The notes beneath the pieces were generated by a model. That model ran no database searches and was not told where the DNA came from. It saw nothing but the letters and a program-made list of their open reading frames with translations. Positions 14,583-17,971 of a DNA stretch of 17,971 bases are shown here, in pieces. Source of the stretch: Candidatus Martarchaeota archaeon (GTDB taxonomy: Archaea; Micrarchaeota; Micrarchaeia; Micrarchaeales; CABMGC01); contig JAMCZF010000040.1 of the NCBI GenBank assembly GCA_023485825.1, forward strand, positions 1 to 17,971. The letters run 5' to 3'. Within the stretch, counting starts at the first letter, position 1. Every line of letters starts with the position of its first letter. The position numbers and the translations under genes were made by a program.

Positions 14583-15347
14583 TCATGCTTCTCGTTTTTT
14601 CATCTCGAACGAAAGCACGCCCGAGTACCTGTCGAGTATGTTCCTCGCGAGCTTTATCTTCTCCTCGGCCTCAAGATAGTTCCCGCCTTCCGCGGTCAGC
14701 CTGTACCTGGGTGCCCCGAGGTAGAGAACCGACACGCCTAGCCCCTCTATGCCCGCGAGCGCCTCCTTTATCTGAGACACCCCGGCCTTCGGGCTGCATG
14801 ACTGCATCTCCATGAGATAGGTCACGATGTACCTTTTCAGCTTGATGTTCTTCTGTATTATCTCGTCAAAGACCGCGGAGAACTTCTTGTTCTTCAGGAA
14901 TGAGGTAAACTTCCGGTCTTCCTGGGTGTTGTTTATGAGTTCGGTGTAAGTGCTGACCTTCTTTGCCGCCTCAGATTTCAGTGCGTCTATGTCCTTCTTG
15001 TCCTTCAGCCCCGAGATCCCTGCCGCCTGTTCGAAAAGCTTTTCGTACCTTTTCTCAAGGTTGTACTCCGACTGCTTTGTGGTCTTCTCCCTTGTCGTGG
15101 CTTTTTTCAGCGATATGTCTATGGAGCCTTTTTCCTTGTCAACCGATATGACCTTTGCGACATCCTTTTGGCCCTCCTTTATGAATTCGTGTATGTTCTT
15201 TATCCAGCCGGAGGCTATCTCGGATATCGGCAGGTAGGCGTCCTTCCCGTACTCGGTAAGCTCCGCGTACGCCCCGTGGGGCATTATCTTCTTTATCCTT
15301 ATGAGGACCAGTTCCTGGTTGTCGGGAAGCTGCTTTTGAAGTATCAT
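14583..15347 (-). CDS. eif2a: Translation initiation factor aIF2, alpha subunit
   Basis: Alpha subunit of the heterotrimeric factor that delivers initiator Met-tRNA to the small ribosomal subunit. The 254 residues are close to the archaeal norm (about 260-275). An N-terminal S1/OB domain (about 10-83) has ELVLIRIKKIMPHGAYAEL, YLPISEIASGWIKNI and VAKVISVDKEKGSIDISLK. A helical middle domain follows. The C-terminal alpha/beta domain (about 168-254) includes LGAPRYRLTAEGGNY, matching the family 'GAP-Y-i-v-a-dyk-AE' segment. GAGGT at 15357-15361, overlapping the rpl44e stop codon, lies 9 nt before ATG 15347. The gap to rpl44e is 7 bp; rps27e is usually found here in archaea and is absent. Confidence 0.96.
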   Translation of the reverse strand: MILQKQLPDNQELVLIRIKKIMPHGAYAELTEYGKDAYLPISEIASGWIKNIHEFIKEGQKDVAKVISVDKEKGSIDISLKKATTREKTTKQSEYNLEKRYEKLFEQAAGISGLKDKKDIDALKSEAAKKVSTYTELINNTQEDRKFTSFLKNKKFSAVFDEIIQKNIKLKRYIVTYLMEMQSCSPKAGVSQIKEALAGIEGLGVSVLYLGAPRYRLTAEGGNYLEAEEKIKLARNILDRYSGVLSFEMKKREA

Positions 15348-15354
15348 ATCTGCA

Positions 15355-15636
15355 TTACCTCTTTATTTCTATCTTCTTCTTAGTCCTCCCCGCAAAGACC
15401 TTCTCAGTTACCTTCTTGCATTTCTTGCATTCGAGGAGCACCTTCTGGCGCTTGCCCAGCTTCTTGGGGTGGACCTTGGGCTCGACGCTGCCCACATAGC
15501 CCGCTATTGCCCTTTCATGCCGCCTCGTGGCCTTGCTCAGGCCGCGCTGCTGCCCCCTTGACGCGTTCTTTACCTTGTGCGCCGTGTGCTGCCTGCAGTA
15601 CCTGCAGAATGTGTTGATTTCGTTCGCTATCTTCAT
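15355..15636 (-). CDS. rpl44e: Large-subunit ribosomal protein L44e
   Basis: Zinc-ribbon protein of the archaeal/eukaryotic large ribosomal subunit, near the E site. From ATG 15636 it has 93 residues, the family size. It begins MKIANEINTFCRYCRQHTAH, matching the usual MK-PKEI-TYCPYCKKHT. The zinc ligands are C11, C14, C70 and C73. The central basic stretch VKNASRGQQRGLSKATRRHER and the C-terminal LECKKCKKV are typical. An in-frame upstream ATG at 15657 adds seven non-homologous residues and lacks a ribosome-binding site. ATG 15636 has GGTGAT (15640-15645) in Shine-Dalgarno position. It leads the operon with aIF2alpha and PAC2. A hairpin ends about 25 nt upstream, and no strong TATA box is visible. 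Confidence 0.97.
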   Translation of the reverse strand: MKIANEINTFCRYCRQHTAHKVKNASRGQQRGLSKATRRHERAIAGYVGSVEPKVHPKKLGKRQKVLLECKKCKKVTEKVFAGRTKKKIEIKR

Positions 15637-15660
15637 GCAATCACCTAATCCCGGCAATGA

Positions 15661-15685
15661 AGCCCGCGGGCTTTAGCCGTGGGCT
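15661..15685. repeat. Imperfect hairpin, left end
   Basis: AGCCCGCGG (15661-15669) pairs with CCGTGGGCT (15677-15685) around loop GCTTTAG, nine pairs with one G-T. It lies 25 nt before the rpl44e start codon, so it would sit in that mRNA leader if transcription starts upstream. Confidence 0.6.
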
Positions 15686-15919
15686 GGATTGTAGGGTGTT
15701 AGCATCATATGCGGAGTTGAGAGAATGAAACGCGCTGTTCTTTTGCAGATTGATGAGATTGCCGCCGGGTTTGACAGGGCTTGATGAAGACCACTGTCCT
15801 GGCGGAAAAACTCCCATAACCAGGAAACCTTTCAGATTTCCAATAGGCGGGCCTGCGTAAACGGACTCGTTCGTCCAGACGTTGTTGCTGCGTGGCATGT
15901 TTCATCAACTTGCGTGGTT

Positions 15920-15941
15920 CCGCGGGTTTTTTGGCCCGTGG
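15920..15941. repeat. Imperfect hairpin, right end
   Basis: CCGCGGG (15920-15926) pairs with CCCGTGG (15935-15941) around an 8-nt loop, seven pairs with one G-T. It resembles the left hairpin in the same orientation. It starts about 10 nt after the GINS stop codon and could instead help terminate that gene. Confidence 0.55.
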
Positions 15942-15950
15942 CAGTACACT

Positions 15951-16406
15951 TCAAACCTTTTCTCCTATCTTGTTCTTGAGTATGAATTCTACCTGGTTTT
16001 CGTCATCAAGCTCTATTATCTCATTCGCCTTGTAAGGTCCGCCGATAACGCTCCCGGAAGGCGTTGCGAGCTCCGGGACATCTGCCAAGACCCTTACCTT
16101 GGAGTTTTTGTCTGCGCCGGCTGAACCATCAAGAAGCGTTTTTACCTTTTTGTAAAGTTCCATCTCCTCACGCGGCAGCCCCTGCGGCGGCTGCCTGTCA
16201 TACGCAAGGTATATGAGCAACTTCTGTATACGCTTCGCTTTTAAAGTATTTAAAAGTTTGTCATTGTTGTCCTTTTCCTCAGGAGGGAGGCTGGCCGCGG
16301 CAGCAGCCGCTTCCGAGTAAAAGTTATACGGCAATTGCAACAGTTCCCCGGTCTTCCTCTCTTCGGAGAGCCTCGCGTATACCATCTCGCTGTTCTTTCC
16401 ATCCAT
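15951..16406 (-). CDS. GINS-complex subunit (archaeal Gins51-like)
   Basis: Subunit of GINS, which joins MCM helicase and the GAN/Cdc45-like protein in the replicative CMG-type complex. From ATG 16406 it has 151 residues. The helical A domain comes first: YARLSEERKTGELLQLPYNFY (10-30) and a second helix pair with KAKRIQKLLIYLAYDRQ (56-72). A short linker leads to the beta-rich B domain at the C-terminus: VRVLADVPELATPSG (104-118), GGPYKANEIIELDDENQVEFIL. A-then-B order is that of Gins51/Sld5-Psf1-type subunits. The alanine run 33-38 is unusual. An in-frame GTG at 16439 lies upstream of the start predicted by the TATA box and is rejected. Identity rests on motif pattern, not an alignment. Confidence 0.8.
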   Translation of the reverse strand: MDGKNSEMVYARLSEERKTGELLQLPYNFYSEAAAAAASLPPEEKDNNDKLLNTLKAKRIQKLLIYLAYDRQPPQGLPREEMELYKKVKTLLDGSAGADKNSKVRVLADVPELATPSGSVIGGPYKANEIIELDDENQVEFILKNKIGEKV

Positions 16407-16447
16407 CACCAACACGCCACAAGTCCGGTATTCGTACACACTTATAT

Positions 16448-16455
16448 AATATAAA
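16448..16455 (-). promoter_or_regulatory. TATA box of the GINS gene
   Basis: On the minus strand the sequence reads TTTATATT, directly followed by ATATAAG. It predicts initiation near 16420-16424, about 15-18 nt before ATG 16406. Confidence 0.55.
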
Positions 16456-16544
16456 CCTAAACTTTCTTTTAAAATACTAATATATTATCAGCAGGCTGCA
16501 TTGATTATTAGCGGACATGTGGCGTGTATAGTTGTTGCGTGATG

Positions 16545-16619
16545 TAGCGAGGGGTGGATTTGAACCACCGATCTCCGGGTTATGAGCCCGGCGGGCACTC
16601 CTGGCTACCCTACCTCGCT
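16545..16619 (-). tRNA. Initiator tRNA-Met (anticodon CAU)
   Basis: A full 75-nt cloverleaf on the minus strand. The acceptor AGCGAGG/CCTCGCT starts with an A1-U72 pair, followed by A73. The D-stem is GGGT/GCCC. The anticodon stem CCGGG/CCCGG has three consecutive G-C pairs next to loop CTCATAA. The variable loop is AGATC and the T-arm GGTGG-TTCAAAT-CCACC. A1-U72 plus the GGG/CCC anticodon stem are the archaeal initiator hallmarks, so it is not an elongator. No intron and no encoded CCA. No clear TATA box sits at the usual distance; the nearest AT-rich runs are at about 16660-16682. Confidence 0.96.
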
Positions 16620-16728
16620 ATAACACAAAACGACGCGTTGTGAGCTCCTGTGCTTTAGCATTTAAACGTAAGTTAATTTATAGGTTTACCTGCGGGCGGT
16701 GTCAACGCCGCTTGCCGGGGGCTTGCAA

Positions 16729-16932
16729 ATGCCGGGACTCAAGATACAGGCTGTTTTCCGGCGCACGCAGGACGTGGTTTTGGGCCATTCACATGAAAGC
16801 AATCCTGCTGACATGCCGCGCGGCTGTTATTGCGCGTGCGCGGCAGTCCTGCGCGCAGAAGAAGCAGGCCTTTTGTTCCAGGCCACGCCTGCTGCGGACG
16901 CAGTGCAGGAAGCACGCATGCTCATGAAATAG
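16729..16932 (+). CDS. Small hypothetical ORF, doubtful
   Basis: A 67-residue frame starting MPGLKIQAVFRRTQD. It has a cysteine-rich stretch GCYCACAAVL, no membrane segment, and no family I recognise. For it: a GGGGG run about 9 nt before ATG 16729, a TATA-like TTTATAGG at about 16675-16682 upstream, and an otherwise empty 300-bp region. Against it: it uses CGC and CGG rather than the AGG arginine codons common here, it overlaps the 3' end of convergent tfe by 11 bp, and overlapping open frames of similar length exist. If it is not real, 16620-16921 holds nothing else I can identify. Confidence 0.3.
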   Translation: MPGLKIQAVFRRTQDVVLGHSHESNPADMPRGCYCACAAVLRAEEAGLLFQATPAADAVQEARMLMK

Positions 16933-17695
16933 CTGTCCTGTACATTGTTTCCGCTTCTGACCTGCTTATCATGACGAGCTTCTTGCCGCAGCCGCACCTG
17001 AACTTGTTGTCAAACGCGACCTCAAATGTCAGTGCAAGATTATGGGTCTTTACGCATTCAGGGCACATGAAAAAATCATTGCAGCCTGCCGGGAGCACTT
17101 CCCGCTCTACGCTTCTCTTTATCCTTGCGTCAAGGTCCTTGACGCTCTCGAAGTCGAGATACCATACAAAACTGAGCCAGCCCTCGTTGTTCTTGTTTAT
17201 GTTGTACCTTACAAGCCCGTAGGAGTTGAGCATATTGAGCATGCGCCTCGTTTCGTTAAGCTTGAGGCTCAGGTCCTCTGCTATCTTGTCGTCTACCAGT
17301 GGGCCTTCTATAAGCGTGCTTATTATCTCGTTGGCCCTTGTGCCGACATTCCTTGAGATGAATTCCAAGAAGGGCATGCTTGATATAAATTCCTTCGTGT
17401 TGCTCATCCTCGCCTCCATATGTGCCTTCTCCTCCAAACTCACTATGGCCTTCCTGTCTGTCTTCCCCACACGCATCAGCTTGGCAGGCACGGATGTCTT
17501 GCTCCCTCCCTTTGCGTGCATTGCGGGGCTGGTCCTTTCCTTGCCCGTGCTTTTTGTCCCAGCGCTGTGGCCTGTATGGTGCATGCCCGCGACTGTTCTT
17601 CCGGCCCTTCTATGCATTGCCTTTCTAACGTTGCCAGTGACCTTTGTCCTGCGCGAGAGCCCCTCCATCCCACGATCCTTCCTCTCAGACCCCAT
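16922..17695 (-). CDS. tfe: Transcription factor E (TFE/TFIIE-alpha) with a basic N-terminal extension
   Basis: TFE helps open promoter DNA and binds the RNA polymerase clamp. The C-terminal part is TFE-like. A winged helix at about 108-178 contains ANEIISTLIEGPLVDDKIAE and the segment KLNETRRMLNMLNSYGLVRY, then the GW--F-WYLD wing. A zinc ribbon follows with C211 and C214 (MCPEC) and C234 and C236 (RCGCGKKL). The second pair is C-x-C, not the usual C-x2-C. Residues 1-97 are an added basic, Ser/Thr/His-rich segment; ordinary TFE is about 170-190 residues. ATG 17695 is used because the TATA box at 17755-17762 predicts initiation near 17731; the longer frame to 17785 lies upstream of that. A core-only start at ATG 17407 is possible. 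Confidence 0.8.
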   Translation of the reverse strand: MGSERKDRGMEGLSRRTKVTGNVRKAMHRRAGRTVAGMHHTGHSAGTKSTGKERTSPAMHAKGGSKTSVPAKLMRVGKTDRKAIVSLEEKAHMEARMSNTKEFISSMPFLEFISRNVGTRANEIISTLIEGPLVDDKIAEDLSLKLNETRRMLNMLNSYGLVRYNINKNNEGWLSFVWYLDFESVKDLDARIKRSVEREVLPAGCNDFFMCPECVKTHNLALTFEVAFDNKFRCGCGKKLVMISRSEAETMYRTAIS

Positions 17696-17754
17696 ATTTT
17701 TTTGTTTTTTCACGCGAACACCACAAAACAGACATGTGATATTATGCAGTTTCA

Positions 17755-17762
17755 CATATAAA
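17755..17762 (-). promoter_or_regulatory. TATA box of tfe
   Basis: On the minus strand the sequence reads TTTATATG. It predicts initiation near 17731 and an A-rich leader of about 36 nt before ATG 17695. Confidence 0.5.
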
Positions 17763-17876
17763 TACCTTTTTAAACCCCCCCTCATAATAAACGCAATGCG
17801 CTTCGCTTCTTGACGTAATCTGCCTAATATATAACAATCCTTCTATAACTATCTATAGCTTAATATCAGGAGAATT

Positions 17877-17895
17877 CCCCCAACCTCGTTGGGGG
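17877..17895. repeat. Perfect 8-bp hairpin between divergent promoters
   Basis: CCCCCAAC (17877-17884) and GTTGGGGG (17888-17895) pair perfectly across a CTC loop, in an AT-rich region. It could be an operator or the relic of a structured RNA. No T-tract follows on either strand, so a terminator is less likely. Only one copy is present, so it is not a CRISPR array within this window. Confidence 0.5.
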
Positions 17896-17928
17896 TTGTC
17901 TGGTATCTAATACTAAAGTCCTATCCCT

Positions 17929-17951
17929 AATATAAACGTATATATATTTTA
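17929..17951 (+). promoter_or_regulatory. Promoter of a gene starting at the right edge
   Basis: Two overlapping TATA-like runs (TAATATAAAC at 17929-17938; GTATATATATTTT at 17938-17950) precede an ATG at 17968. The spacing of about 24-35 bp fits a leaderless or short-leader gene whose body lies beyond the window. Only four bases of it are visible, so its product is unknown. Confidence 0.4.
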
Positions 17952-17971
17952 TCTACCTATCAAGTTCATGG

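Larger units (their letters stand above)
15650..15945. mobile_element. Possible IS200/IS605-type remnant or hairpin-ended miniature element
   Basis: About 290 bp without a credible gene between rpl44e and the GINS gene. Two related imperfect hairpins in the same orientation bound it (15661-15685 and 15920-15941). IS200/IS605 elements and their palindrome-associated miniature derivatives have subterminal hairpins in direct orientation. The left one (CCCGCGGGCTTTAGCCGTGGG) resembles end hairpins of many archaeal tnpB elements. The minus strand is open for 85 codons (15641-15898), ending with SSPRLKPAGF. That could be the decayed 3' end of a tnpB reading frame or an omegaRNA-like segment, but no zinc-finger or RuvC motif is present. 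Smaller hairpins lie inside (GGAAA/TTTCC near 15823-15841; GGAC/GTCC near 15862-15875). Alternative: unrelated leader and terminator hairpins of the flanking genes. Confidence 0.4.

Noticed and set aside
15740..15815. Hammerhead-like or C/D-box RNA suggested by two TGATGA sequences
   Set aside because: The CUGAUGA core is interrupted and no convincing stem II with GAAA follows; no box D (CTGA) sits at a suitable distance.
15641..15898. 85-codon minus-strand ORF as an independent gene
   Set aside because: It includes the left hairpin, has no good ribosome-binding site and no recognisable domain; it fits better as part of the element remnant.
15650..15945. SRP RNA or RNase P RNA in the empty region before rpl44e
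   Set aside because: I do not find the conserved SRP helix-8 motif or the RNase P core motifs on either strand.
1..17971. CRISPR array or cas genes
   Set aside because: No series of regularly spaced repeats and no Cas-like protein; the palindrome at 17877-17895 is single copy.

Overview
The window is archaeal, most likely from a DPANN lineage close to Micrarchaeota (ARMAN-2-like). RadA, GINS, TFE, aIF2alpha, L44e, a PAC2 protein and the tRNA-Phe wyosine enzyme Taw1 establish Archaea. The strongest lineage hint is a 385-residue tRNA-splicing endonuclease that reads as three fused units, an architecture described from ARMAN archaea; the lineage call is inference. AGG and ATA codons are common. 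Many first genes have a TATA box about 22-28 bp before the start codon, as expected for leaderless or near-leaderless mRNAs. Genes inside operons instead show Shine-Dalgarno sequences (GGTGA, GAGGT).

Layout: 1-150 (-) is the start of a ferrochelatase, divergent from hemB (523-1509, +), so two haem-pathway genes share one 372-bp promoter region. A tight minus-strand group follows (5252 down to 1535): small HAD hydrolase, GT4 glycosyltransferase, MscS channel, orphan DNA methyltransferase. On the plus strand a second GT4 glycosyltransferase (5361-6413) is followed by tRNA-Glu(UUC) on the minus strand and the overlapping pair tmk-dcd (thymidylate kinase, dCTP deaminase; pyrimidine nucleotide supply). 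A PRC-barrel protein and the fused splicing endonuclease (minus) are divergent from taw1 and a polytopic UPF0104/flippase-like membrane protein (plus).

Next come radA (-), a DUF92 membrane protein (+), and a compact translation operon on the minus strand: rpl44e, aIF2alpha, PAC2. Upstream of that operon is a roughly 290-bp stretch without a credible gene. It is bounded by two related imperfect hairpins in the same orientation and may be an IS200/IS605-type remnant or miniature element. A GINS subunit, initiator tRNA-Met(CAU), a doubtful small ORF and TFE close the window. TFE carries a long basic N-terminal extension and an atypical zinc ribbon. At the right edge a promoter and an ATG suggest a further plus-strand gene.

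Most genes are core information processing (replication and repair, transcription, translation, tRNA processing and modification) plus nucleotide, haem and envelope functions. I see no CRISPR array, intact transposase, prophage or obvious defence cassette. The best leads are the three-unit endonuclease, the hairpin-bounded element, the unusual TFE, the contracted translation operon and haem genes in a possible DPANN genome.
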